NCBI GenBank assembly: GCA_036787835.1
Contig: DAIQON010000001.1
Span: 124,001 to 188,000, forward strand
DNA length: 64,000 bases
Reading direction: 5' to 3'
Source: DAIQON01 sp036787835
GTDB lineage: Bacteria > Patescibacteriota > Saccharimonadia > Saccharimonadales > UBA4665
Position numbers and translations under genes: made by a program. Positions 9,122 through 17,028 of this stretch are shown piece by piece. How positions within the stretch are numbered: position 1 is the first letter of the stretch; each line of letters begins with the position of its first letter. The notes beneath the pieces are model-generated. The model worked only from the letters and a program-made list of their open reading frames with translations. It was not told the origin of the DNA and ran no database searches.

Positions 9122-10884
9122 TATATAATATTCTCTCCTTTAGATTGATTTAGTAATTGATCTAGTTTCTTTGCTTCTTCTAATAATTGTCTTGTCGCTT
9201 TTTGATCAGAAGTATTTAGACTTTTAGTAATAATATCTTTTTGACTTTTTACATATATTTCAATTAAACGGGCCTGTAATCTTGCTGCTTCATAGTGCAG
9301 CTCATTTAAATCTAGGCTATCGTAAAGCTCTTCGTAGAGTAATAGTTCTATTTTAACATAATCTGCGATTTTTTTAAACTTAGCGGCATCGTCTCTAACG
9401 TCGATTTCAGGATTTGCTTTCAGCAGTGCCAGCAGCTCTTTGGCTTGCTCAGTAAATAGCATTTGATCGGTTAATATATCTAGGAATTCTCTTAGCGTTT
9501 TTCGCACTAAAACCAGACATAAAAAATTATCTTGCATGCGATGGTGCTCAATAGTCGTTTTGTCGTCAATTACAAAGTCTTTTTTAACAAATCGCTTTCT
9601 TGGAGCATCAGTACTACTTTCAACACCGCCAACTTTTGAAGTAATTGCACCGGGGCTTACATTGGTAAGTTTGGCTAGCACATTAATGTAGTGATCCCGC
9701 TCAACATCATCGCTAAGAGACTTAATCAGCGGAGCCAATAAGTCACTATACTGTCGTTTCCCTGGTGCACTCTCTAAATTAAACTTGGTCTGATAATAGG
9801 TTATTAACCAGTCCAGTGCATAAATTGGTTCGTCAATAATTTTTTTCCATGCCTCCTCGTCAACTTTTATAAGCTCGTCTGGGTCTTTGCCTGATGGTAT
9901 ATCAATAATACTAAGGTTAAGCTTTTCTTTTGATGCCAGCGGTATGGCTCGTTCTGTAGCGCTGAGCCCAGCTTTGTCTGCATCAAAGCAAAGCCTAATA
10001 TCGTTGGTTAACCTGGATAGTATTTTAAGGTGTTGAGATGTTAGTGCAGTGCCTGCGGTGGCAACCACCTGACAGACCGATGCTTGGTGCGAGGCAATAA
10101 CGTCTAAGTTCCCCTCAACGACTACTACAAAACCAGATTTCCGAATATCTTGCTTGGCCAAATGTAGCCCAAAAATATGCCGACTTTTATCGTAAAGTAC
10201 TGTTTGAGGGGTATTTATGTATTTTGGTGCATTGTCATCGTCTTCTAGTAGACGAGCGGTATAGCCAATAACCCTGCCTTGACCATCGTGGAGCGGGATC
10301 ATTAGTCTTCCACGGAACATGTCTCGGTCTGGATAGCTTGATGAACTGAGTCCAGACTGCTGAATCTCTTTTACATTAAATCCATTTTCCTTTAAGAACT
10401 TAACAACGGCATTTCCAGTGTTCGGAGAATAGCCAATCTGCCAAGCAAGCGCTGTTGCTTTAGTGAATTTGCGCTTATTTAATACATAGCCTAGAGCGGT
10501 TTTATTTTTTGAGAATTGCACCTGATAAAACTTCGCTGATAATTCTAAAAGATCGTACAGCCTGGATTTATTAACATTGCTCTTAGCCCTATCTTTATTG
10601 TCATATTGATCGAGATCAACACCGGCTTTACGAGCCAGTAGTTCTAGAGCGGCTCGAAAGTCTATACCTTCGACCTCCATAACAAAGCTAAATACGTCAC
10701 CACCCTTACCGGAACTAAAGTCGTGCCAAATTTGTTTGTCCGGGCTAACAATAAAGCTTGCAGATTTTTCACTAGTGAACGGGCTTAGAGCTTTCCAATT
10801 TCGGCCAGCACGCTTGAGTTCAATGTAACCACTGATTACATCCTCAATACTCAAGCGATTTTTTACCTCATCCCTAGCATCCAT
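9121..10884 (-). CDS. dnaG: DNA primase with degenerate zinc-binding domain
   Basis: Primase of 587 residues that makes RNA primers at the replication fork. I use the ATG at 10884 (MDARDEVKNRLSIEDVI, the normal DnaG beginning); a longer open frame to 11046 would run into the divergent gene. The CHC2 domain fold is recognisable, but all four E. coli zinc ligands are replaced: S34 (C40), T37 (H43), D55 (C61), S58 (C64). The TOPRIM core is intact: VVEGNLDV and FDADKAG. The C-terminal part is divergent. Genes downstream are rpoD and a nucleotide kinase, an order that recalls the macromolecular-synthesis operon. Confidence 0.95.
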   Translation of the reverse strand: MDARDEVKNRLSIEDVISGYIELKRAGRNWKALSPFTSEKSASFIVSPDKQIWHDFSSGKGGDVFSFVMEVEGIDFRAALELLARKAGVDLDQYDNKDRAKSNVNKSRLYDLLELSAKFYQVQFSKNKTALGYVLNKRKFTKATALAWQIGYSPNTGNAVVKFLKENGFNVKEIQQSGLSSSSYPDRDMFRGRLMIPLHDGQGRVIGYTARLLEDDDNAPKYINTPQTVLYDKSRHIFGLHLAKQDIRKSGFVVVVEGNLDVIASHQASVCQVVATAGTALTSQHLKILSRLTNDIRLCFDADKAGLSATERAIPLASKEKLNLSIIDIPSGKDPDELIKVDEEAWKKIIDEPIYALDWLITYYQTKFNLESAPGKRQYSDLLAPLIKSLSDDVERDHYINVLAKLTNVSPGAITSKVGGVESSTDAPRKRFVKKDFVIDDKTTIEHHRMQDNFLCLVLVRKTLREFLDILTDQMLFTEQAKELLALLKANPEIDVRDDAAKFKKIADYVKIELLLYEELYDSLDLNELHYEAARLQARLIEIYVKSQKDIITKSLNTSDQKATRQLLEEAKKLDQLLNQSKGENII

Positions 10885-10977
10885 ATCTCCAAGTATTGTG
10901 CATCTGCCCATATCTGACAAGCTTAAGGGTGTTAAACTCGGGTTACATCTTGTGAGTATTGATTGGCTTATGGTTAA

Positions 10978-11661
10978 ATGGATGCCATGCAGCCGGAACA
11001 AAACTATAACCCCACTCCACCACAACCAACCAATCCAACACCTCAAGTATCGCCAGTTGGCGGGGATTATGATTTTATTCTTAGCCCTAAAACCGAGAAT
11101 CGACGAAAGCTTAGCCTGCCTGGAAATAGCCCACTTACTAGAATCATAGTCGTCATATTGGCCATAATCGTGTTTCTAATTCTGTTCAACGTCATTAAAG
11201 GCCTGGTAACTACCCCTCCATTCAGTAAACAGGACTACTTGGCAGTAATTCAGCAACAGAGTGAAATACTTCACATTCTAAGTACTGATCTATCCACCGT
11301 ACAAGAACGATCCAGTTTGAGTAATAACAACATAAACTTTGCAGCCTCAACCCAAGTAGTAATAACAAGTGCCCAGAATCAAACGATTAGTTATTTAGCC
11401 AACAATAAATATAAGGTAAGTACAAATGCTGTAGCCTTAGTTATTCAGCCCTCGATTGACACCCAATTTACAAATTCGCTCCAGACTAATAATTTCAATC
11501 AGCTTTTTAATCAAGTAATGCAGAGTCAGCTCCAAACCTATGAGCAAAAGTTATCTGCGGCTTATAAATCCAGTAACGGGCCTAAAGGAAAAGCTATGCT
11601 AAGGGCTCAGTATCAGGACTCCCAACTATTACTTAAGCAGCTAAATTCTACCGCTAGCTAG
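10978..11661 (+). CDS. Single-pass membrane protein, hypothetical
   Basis: A 227-residue protein with a cytoplasmic Pro/Asn/Gln-rich N terminus (NPTPPQPTNPTPQ), basic residues before one transmembrane helix (IIVVILAIIVFLILFNVI, about 55-72), and an extracytoplasmic domain of about 150 residues rich in Gln, Asn and Ser with long amphipathic helices. No catalytic motif or family recognised. It is divergent from dnaG with about 93 bases between them. The 3' end overlaps the convergent YjbR-like gene by 8 bases. Confidence 0.7.
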   Translation: MDAMQPEQNYNPTPPQPTNPTPQVSPVGGDYDFILSPKTENRRKLSLPGNSPLTRIIVVILAIIVFLILFNVIKGLVTTPPFSKQDYLAVIQQQSEILHILSTDLSTVQERSSLSNNNINFAASTQVVITSAQNQTISYLANNKYKVSTNAVALVIQPSIDTQFTNSLQTNNFNQLFNQVMQSQLQTYEQKLSAAYKSSNGPKGKAMLRAQYQDSQLLLKQLNSTAS

Positions 11662-11986
11662 TTTCCTCGCCAGTTACTAAGTTATAGCTCAGTAGAATTA
11701 GGTCTCTGACCTTGTCCCACTCTAGCTGGCCAGCTAAAACCAGAGTATTCCAATGCTTTTTATTCAAATGGTAGCCAGGCAGCACTTCATCATACTGTTC
11801 TCGTAAGTGCTGGGCTAACAGGGGATCACACTTAAGACTAAGCTGAACCGGAGTTTTCTTTTCACGTATTAAGGCAAACATTTTATCTTGAACTTTATAT
11901 ACTGCTACATCTTCGCCGAAGGGATAATCTAGCCGCGAATTAGGGAAGGACAGGATATAATCTTCAACTTGCTTGTGATCGATCAT
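11654..11986 (-). CDS. MmcQ/YjbR family protein
   Basis: A 110-residue protein of the YjbR/MmcQ fold: DYILSFPNSRLDYPFGEDVAVYKV then MFALI, LSLKCDP and a C-terminal YHLNKKHWNTLVL followed by a helix, which is the usual order in this family. The family binds DNA in some members but no activity is established. I use the ATG at 11986 (MIDHKQVEDYI), which lies inside the 3' end of orn (23-base overlap), because a start at 12079 would add an unrelated extension that is only a shadow of orn. Probably translated from the orn message. Confidence 0.85.
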   Translation of the reverse strand: MIDHKQVEDYILSFPNSRLDYPFGEDVAVYKVQDKMFALIREKKTPVQLSLKCDPLLAQHLREQYDEVLPGYHLNKKHWNTLVLAGQLEWDKVRDLILLSYNLVTGEETS

Positions 11987-12542
11987 CTTCGTTGCTCTTG
12001 AACCATCCCAAATAATATTGAAGCTCAGCAATTGACGCCTGTATATCGTCAAATGCACGGTGAACTTCTTTCTTTTCAAAATGCAGTCCGTATTTACCCT
12101 GCATCAAAATCTTGAAAGCACTGACATCTAGCATCCGGTAATGTAGCCGCAGGTCTAATTCTGGCCAAGACGTAGCAATAAATTTTCGGTCATTATGGAT
12201 ACTATTACCAGCAAGCACTGCCGGCTCACGCCCAAAGTACTCATTAATTAGCCCGATTAGCTCCTGCTCGACTTCAGCAATAGGCTTACCGGTTGCGATT
12301 TTGGTTAAGAATTCATCTCTGTTGTCTGGGTAATTTTGCCACCAAGTATTTTTTGCCATTTGGGAAACAACTTTAGCATGTGGCTGTTTAATAATTGCTT
12401 CGTAGTTAGCTATCGTCTTGAAATCAAAGTCAGTTACTTCGGCGGCAATCTCTAAAATTAAATCATTGTTTGCATCAAGTCCAGTCATCTCTAGGTCAAC
12501 CCAAAGTAGTTTCGTCGGTACTAATGTCTTATCTATGTTCAT
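11964..12542 (-). CDS. orn: Oligoribonuclease
   Basis: DEDDh 3'-5' exoribonuclease that degrades 2-5 nt RNA fragments and pGpG in the cytoplasm. The protein has 192 residues, the normal length. Motifs: WVDLEMTGLD (exo I, D and E), GNSIHNDRKF (exo II), RMLDVSAFK and HRAFDDIQASIAEL (exo III with the catalytic His and Asp). A TATACT box lies 8 bases before the ATG. First gene of a two-gene unit with the YjbR-like gene. Confidence 0.95.
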   Translation of the reverse strand: MNIDKTLVPTKLLWVDLEMTGLDANNDLILEIAAEVTDFDFKTIANYEAIIKQPHAKVVSQMAKNTWWQNYPDNRDEFLTKIATGKPIAEVEQELIGLINEYFGREPAVLAGNSIHNDRKFIATSWPELDLRLHYRMLDVSAFKILMQGKYGLHFEKKEVHRAFDDIQASIAELQYYLGWFKSNEDDRSQAS

Positions 12543-12550
12543 TAACAGAT

Positions 12551-12556
12551 AGTATA
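12551..12556 (-). promoter_or_regulatory. -10 box of orn, near-leaderless
   Basis: TATACT on the minus strand with 8 bases (ATCTGTTA) before the ATG. The same 8 bases also separate the -10 box of msrB from its ATG. Confidence 0.6.
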
Positions 12557-12663
12557 GCTAACAATTTGTAATTTACCGAAAATAACGAAAAAATAGATGA
12601 TTATAGATAAAAGAGTATAATTTAGAGAACATAGTTAATAGTAAGTAAAGTTAGTAAAGAAAT

Positions 12664-13002
12664 ATGGACGAAATTTGTAATATTGAAAAAACCGATGGTT
12701 GCATTGCCAGTGCCATGGAGATAATTGGCAGTAAGTGGACTGCCTTAATTTTAAGAGATCTATTTTCTGGAACTAAAAGATTCTGCGAGTTAGAAAAATC
12801 GGTTGGTGGCGTTAATCCAAGAACACTTTCAAAAAGACTATCAATACTTGAAGAACACGGAATTATCAGCAAAAAGATGTTTAACGAGGTCCCGCCACGA
12901 ACTGAATACTGCCTTACTAGAAAAGGTGAAGATCTACTACCTGTTCTACAAAAAATGTCTGAGTGGGGCTCAAAGTACCATTTGGAAACAGCGACTGCTT
13001 AA
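12664..13002 (+). CDS. HxlR-family winged-helix regulator
   Basis: A 112-residue MarR-like transcription regulator of the HxlR family. It shows the family order: N-terminal Cys (CNIEKTDGC), IGSKWTALILRDLFSGTKRFCELEKSVGGVNP, the recognition helix RTLSKRLSILEEHGII and the wing PPRTEYCLTRKGEDLLPVL. HxlR proteins often sense redox or electrophile stress through N-terminal Cys residues; Cys5 and Cys13 fit that, by inference. It is convergent with msrB (4-base overlap), a methionine-oxidation repair gene. Confidence 0.93.
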   Translation: MDEICNIEKTDGCIASAMEIIGSKWTALILRDLFSGTKRFCELEKSVGGVNPRTLSKRLSILEEHGIISKKMFNEVPPRTEYCLTRKGEDLLPVLQKMSEWGSKYHLETATA

Positions 13003-13394
13003 GATTTCTTTGGTTTAAAATCAAGCGATATTGAATTTATACAGTAATGATCACCTGTAGGTGATGTATGGTCGGGAAAGACGTGGCCTAGGTGACTACC
13101 ACAATTATTACAAACTACCTCTGTTCGCTGCATGCCCTGATTATTGTCGGGTAAAAGAGTAACCGCAGAGTTATCTGCAAGCTCAGAAAAGCTTGGCCAG
13201 CCAATTAAGCCTGGAGTAGTTGATTCATACTTAGCGTCACTTTTAAAAAGCAGGCTGCCACAAGCGGCACAAACATAATCACCATCAGCTTCGTTATGTA
13301 ACAGTTCTCCACTAAAAGGTACTTCTGTGCCCTTCTTTCTTAGGACTCGGTATTGTTCTGGTGTTAGCTTGTCTTGCCAATCTTTATCATCCAT
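12999..13394 (-). CDS. msrB: Peptide-methionine (R)-S-oxide reductase
   Basis: Reduces the R form of methionine sulfoxide in proteins. The protein has 131 residues, a complete MsrB domain. It has both zinc CxxC pairs (CAACG and CNNCG), the substrate motif GWPSF, and the catalytic Cys in HYCINSISLDF. A TATAAT box lies 8 bases before the ATG. Convergent overlap with the HxlR regulator. Confidence 0.96.
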   Translation of the reverse strand: MDDKDWQDKLTPEQYRVLRKKGTEVPFSGELLHNEADGDYVCAACGSLLFKSDAKYESTTPGLIGWPSFSELADNSAVTLLPDNNQGMQRTEVVCNNCGSHLGHVFPDHTSPTGDHYCINSISLDFKPKKS

Positions 13395-13402
13395 TAACAG
13401 AT

Positions 13403-13408
13403 ATTATA
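13403..13408 (-). promoter_or_regulatory. -10 box of msrB, near-leaderless
   Basis: A perfect TATAAT on the minus strand with the 8-base spacer ATCTGTTA before the ATG, identical to the orn spacer. Confidence 0.6.
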
Positions 13409-13415
13409 AAGCGTC

Positions 13416-13883
13416 TTATTTTTTAGTTTCTTTTGGTTTGTCGAGTTTATCTAATTTAAAGAAACGAATAATTAAATAAAGGGCGACTAGAACAAACAAA
13501 AAATCTAATAGATCAGTAATAAATACCCCCCAGCTATAAACCACAACATGGTTATTTAGATGTAGGGTCAAATTGTCATTTGCTAGTGCGTTATTGAAAA
13601 AGAACTGAAAAGTCGGGGTAATGAAGCTCGAAACTAATTGCTTAACCAACGCCTGAACCTGCGTTGCTATAACAAAACCAACAGCTAAAGCAATGATTGC
13701 ATGGTTACGAATAAAATCAACAAATCCACCGGCTAAGTCAACTGGAGCTAATGCTGTTAAATTAGTTTGCTTTGGTCTACGATCCTTACTATCTGGTTGT
13801 TTAAACCGAATATTAGAACTCGAGGTGAGAACTTTAGTAGTTGATGTTGCCCGTTTTTTTCTTTTTGCATTTGCAGTTGCCAT
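13416..13883 (-). CDS. mscL: MscL-like mechanosensitive channel
   Basis: A 155-residue inner-membrane protein related to the large-conductance mechanosensitive channel. A basic N-terminal tail of about 55 residues, unusually long for MscL, precedes FVDFIRNHAIIALAVGFVIATQVQALVKQLVSSFITP, which matches the MscL TM1 region, then a periplasmic loop, TM2 (VFITDLLDFLFVLVALYLII) and a Lys-rich C terminus. The start at ATG 13883 is preferred over an upstream codon inside the argS end. It follows argS by 16 bases and is probably co-transcribed. It protects against hypo-osmotic shock in the known family. Confidence 0.85.
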   Translation of the reverse strand: MATANAKRKKRATSTTKVLTSSSNIRFKQPDSKDRRPKQTNLTALAPVDLAGGFVDFIRNHAIIALAVGFVIATQVQALVKQLVSSFITPTFQFFFNNALANDNLTLHLNNHVVVYSWGVFITDLLDFLFVLVALYLIIRFFKLDKLDKPKETKK

Positions 13884-13899
13884 ACTTAAGGTTAGTATA

Positions 13900-15570
13900 T
13901 CACATTTTCTCTGGAGAAGCAATACCTAAGATACTTAAGCCAGCAGCTAGTCTGTCGGCGTAGCGTCCAACAAGTTTTAGTCTAAAGTTCTGCTTTTCAT
14001 CACCAATAACCCTGTTATTCTCGTAGAATCTATTGAATATTTGAGCCAGCTCATAAAGGTATGTACAAACGTAGTGCGGTTTGAGCTCTTCAGTCGCCTG
14101 GTCGATTACAGCTGCATATTCACCGATCTTTCTAACCAGCGACCTTTCTTCTTTTGTTAGCACGGCTACATCACTTGGTTCTTGTATATTATCTACCTTG
14201 TTTAGGATATTTCTGGCACGTGCGTGTGCATACTGCAAGTAGGGGCCACTATTGCCTTCAATACTTACGGATTCTTTAGGCTCGTAAACTATATCGCCGC
14301 CAATTCGTTGTTTTAAGAAAGAGTATTTAACAGCTCCAATGGTTACCTGCTCATCGTCGACATGATTTTGTGAATTTGCATCAGCAGCCGCGTCCAGTAC
14401 ATCAGTCGCAAGCAAAATGTTGCCCAGTCGACTACTCATTTTCTGCCCACCAGCCAGCTTAACTACGCCATGTGATAGATGGGTCGAAGCAGCCGCAAGA
14501 TCTGGCCGAAACTGCTCAACACTTTTAATAACCACTTTCATATAGCCAAGCTGCTCATTAGACGTAATAATAAGCGACTGATCAAACTTATAATCCTGCC
14601 ACTTACGAATTATTAAGCCGACGTCTTTGGCAGCATAGGTTGGTAGGCCTTCTGAATTAATAAAGACATTGGTATATAAACCATACTTTTCGCCATCGAA
14701 GATTATTGCTCCTTGGCTCTCTTGATAAACTTTAGGTATATTTTCTCGAACAGTCTGGAGCCCGAGTTCAACGACTTCACTTTCTGGATAATACTTTTCA
14801 AAGCCAATGTTTAGTCGATTATAGAAGCTATTAAAGTAGTCATAGCTCCACTGTCGGCAGGTCCAGTATATTTGCGCTAGTGGACTATCGTGGTCTTGAC
14901 TGGCCGATAGCTCATATATCCGAGCGTTAAGGCTCTTTATTTGCTCTTTGGCTTCGTCGCTAGATTCATAAGCAGTATTGCCCTCTACATAGCACTTACT
15001 TAACCACTCTGATCTTTTTGACTCCTCGATCTCATCAAGTCTGCTCGGGTCTTCCTGTCCACCAAAGCTGCTAATAATTGCCCAGATATTTTTAGCTACA
15101 TGGAGCCCGACATCGCCACCAAAGTTAACCCGATGGACTTCTGCCCCTGCCCGTTCTAGCAGGTTCGCTATAACATCACCAACTATCGACGTATATAAAT
15201 GTCCAGCGTGTAGAATTTTAAATGGATTCGGGTCTGAATAATCCGCAACGATTACCTGATCGTCCAAGTTTTTTGCCGGTAATACATCGATTAACCCGAG
15301 TAGTGCTTCGTTTGTCAGGCTTATATTTATAAAGCCAACACCAGCAATATCTAAAGACTGGATAAAGTCGACTGGACTCTGATTTATATAGTCTATAATC
15401 TCGCTGGCAATATCTCGTGGCGGTCGATTAAGCATCGGTGCAAGTTTAAGTGCCACATTGGTAGATAAATCACCAAACTGCTCCTCGGGAATAGACAGTT
15501 CAACTTGCTCCTTTGCATTAAAAAGCTTGTTTACTGCTCCGGCTATTAAATTCTGTATATCTGTATCCAT
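13900..15570 (-). CDS. argS: Arginyl-tRNA synthetase
   Basis: Class I aminoacyl-tRNA synthetase of 556 residues. It has the N-terminal Arg-tRNA synthetase domain, the catalytic DPNPFKILHAGHLYTS (HAGH, the HIGH motif), QKMSSRLGN as the KMSKS equivalent, and the C-terminal DALR anticodon-binding domain (GPYLQYAHARARNIL through the all-helical end). It charges tRNA-Arg such as the one at 46652-46728. A possible TATAGA lies 10 bases before the ATG. It heads an operon with mscL. Confidence 0.97.
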   Translation of the reverse strand: MDTDIQNLIAGAVNKLFNAKEQVELSIPEEQFGDLSTNVALKLAPMLNRPPRDIASEIIDYINQSPVDFIQSLDIAGVGFINISLTNEALLGLIDVLPAKNLDDQVIVADYSDPNPFKILHAGHLYTSIVGDVIANLLERAGAEVHRVNFGGDVGLHVAKNIWAIISSFGGQEDPSRLDEIEESKRSEWLSKCYVEGNTAYESSDEAKEQIKSLNARIYELSASQDHDSPLAQIYWTCRQWSYDYFNSFYNRLNIGFEKYYPESEVVELGLQTVRENIPKVYQESQGAIIFDGEKYGLYTNVFINSEGLPTYAAKDVGLIIRKWQDYKFDQSLIITSNEQLGYMKVVIKSVEQFRPDLAAASTHLSHGVVKLAGGQKMSSRLGNILLATDVLDAAADANSQNHVDDEQVTIGAVKYSFLKQRIGGDIVYEPKESVSIEGNSGPYLQYAHARARNILNKVDNIQEPSDVAVLTKEERSLVRKIGEYAAVIDQATEELKPHYVCTYLYELAQIFNRFYENNRVIGDEKQNFRLKLVGRYADRLAAGLSILGIASPEKM

Positions 15571-15637
15571 TTGATTCTTGTCTATATCAGGTTAAATTAA
15601 CACCTTAAAGTTTAACATTAATCTTATTGTCTTCATT

Positions 15638-16315
15638 CTATTTCCGACGAACGAGCTTGATACCACTCCAAGCAAGAATATACATGCTACCGATGAGCAC
15701 AAAGAATGCACTTATCATCGAAATGGCCGATCTATAGAAGCTAAAATTAAATAACTGATCTGTTAACTCAAAAATAATCCCGCCAGGGTTTGTTAACACA
15801 TCCCAGCTATTCCATCGCAGATCTCGGCCTATATAAATTGCGACGCAGCAGATCAGTATTGTTAGCGCTATAGCAAGTGCAGAATCATTACTAGAAAGTC
15901 GTTTTTTTAGCTCAACATGAATTAAATATAGGCTTAATATTCCCAGGACAACTGCATTATAGATTATTGAGGTGAAGGTAATGGCATAAAATACAAGTTG
16001 ATTTGGTGGTGCCGTCTGAAGATGTATAAAATCACTGATCATATAAAAGCTATTCGGCAAAAAGACTATCCAAAGTAGAGAGATAAACAACGCCTCCCAA
16101 GATGACCAAGGTTTTCGTTTTAAAACCTCAACCAATCTAAAAGCTAGTAGCAACGGGATCCAAGCCAGTAATAGATTCCACAACAGATAGAAGTACTGGT
16201 AGTTATGGCCAAGCGCAGCTGAGTAGAAAAATAAGCCCACCCCAACAAAAGTAGATAAGCCTAGCGCTAAAATAAACTGACTCTTAAGTGGCAGTTCCCT
16301 ATGGGACAAAGTCAT
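15638..16315 (-). CDS. DUF1361 family membrane protein
   Basis: A 225-residue protein with about seven transmembrane helices. YLLWNLLLAWIPLLLAF followed by LPNSFYMISDFIHL is the signature of the DUF1361 family, a membrane family of unknown function. A TATAAT box lies 9 bases before the ATG and no SD is seen. Confidence 0.85.
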   Translation of the reverse strand: MTLSHRELPLKSQFILALGLSTFVGVGLFFYSAALGHNYQYFYLLWNLLLAWIPLLLAFRLVEVLKRKPWSSWEALFISLLWIVFLPNSFYMISDFIHLQTAPPNQLVFYAITFTSIIYNAVVLGILSLYLIHVELKKRLSSNDSALAIALTILICCVAIYIGRDLRWNSWDVLTNPGGIIFELTDQLFNFSFYRSAISMISAFFVLIGSMYILAWSGIKLVRRK

Positions 16316-16324
16316 ACTAGGCTT

Positions 16325-16330
16325 ATTATA
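16325..16330 (-). promoter_or_regulatory. -10 box of the DUF1361 gene, near-leaderless
   Basis: A perfect TATAAT on the minus strand, 9 bases before the ATG. Confidence 0.55.
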
Positions 16331-16357
16331 TCAACACTAGGGATTAAAACTTGTCTT

Positions 16358-16540
16358 TCAGTGCTGATAAATAATCGACTGAGGTATGTTTTGGCCGGTG
16401 GCAATATTATCCGCATTATTAGCGACGTACTGATAAGTGGTATTGATGTGCATTACTTGGCCCACAACTATATTCGTTGTTTTTAGAAGACCAACGGTAT
16501 ACGCCCCTGCCAGGACCAAAAGAAATAAAAACAACTTCAT
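16358..16540 (-). CDS. Small secreted or membrane-anchored protein
   Basis: A 60-residue frame with a strong N-terminal hydrophobic segment (MKLFLFLLVLAGAYTVG) that could be a signal peptide or anchor, then a short polar part (INTTYQYVANNADNIATG). It sits 51 bases after the cupin gene on the same strand. The gap contains a 6-bp hairpin (GCTTGC / GCAAGC). No SD is seen. Real but uncertain. Confidence 0.4.
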   Translation of the reverse strand: MKLFLFLLVLAGAYTVGLLKTTNIVVGQVMHINTTYQYVANNADNIATGQNIPQSIIYQH

Positions 16541-16591
16541 TAATCAATATTTTTACAGCAAGCTTGCTTCGATGCAAGCAGTAGCATGTTT

Positions 16592-17026
16592 TTAACTGCG
16601 TTCGCTTTTTCTAAGTTCCTCGGTTTCATCAGGTCGGCTGTAGTCATCTTCCAGCCTCCAGGTAGTTCCAATCTCTGGCGTAGAAACCTCAATAATGTCA
16701 CAATCGGTAACACCAACAAGACGATGTTTTTGACCAATTTGAGTGGTAAATCCTTTTTCGGGAACTAGTTGAGTAGTTATCAGCTCGCCAGCCGCCGTCT
16801 CCCAGATTAATTCAGCTTGGCCGCTAATTAGTAACCAGCTCTCAGACTTTTTATCGTGAACTTGTAGACTAAACCGTGTACCTGCGTTAATGTGAAGTAA
16901 CTTGCCCATATACGGTTGATCATCAGCAACCCAGTGCAGCTCATAGCCCCACGGCTTATCTAATCTTCTGACATATGAATCATTTTTGAAGTTACTCGGA
17001 TCAAACTTAGGTGCATTACCATTCAT
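16592..17026 (-). CDS. Cupin, mannose-6-phosphate isomerase type II-like
   Basis: A single-domain cupin of 144 residues that resembles the C-terminal isomerase domain of GDP-mannose pyrophosphorylase/PMI proteins: KPWGYELHW, LLHINAGTRFSLQVHDKKSESWLLISGQAEL, GQKHRLVG and EVSTPEIG...RLEDDYSR. His and Glu in the SLQVH / ESW region are the usual metal ligands. It starts 2 bases after the bifunctional isomerase stop, so the two form an operon for fructose-6-phosphate and mannose-6-phosphate interconversion. That role is inferred from family and neighbour. Confidence 0.85.
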   Translation of the reverse strand: MNGNAPKFDPSNFKNDSYVRRLDKPWGYELHWVADDQPYMGKLLHINAGTRFSLQVHDKKSESWLLISGQAELIWETAAGELITTQLVPEKGFTTQIGQKHRLVGVTDCDIIEVSTPEIGTTWRLEDDYSRPDETEELRKSERS

Positions 17027-17028
17027 AA

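Noticed and set aside
10885..11046. 5' extension of the dnaG frame by 54 codons
   Set aside because: It overlaps the start of the divergent membrane-protein gene and carries no DnaG-like sequence; MDARDEVKNRLSIEDVI at 10884 is the normal start.
16540..16737. 65-codon frame on the minus strand
   Set aside because: It lies inside the cupin gene in another frame and has no features of its own.
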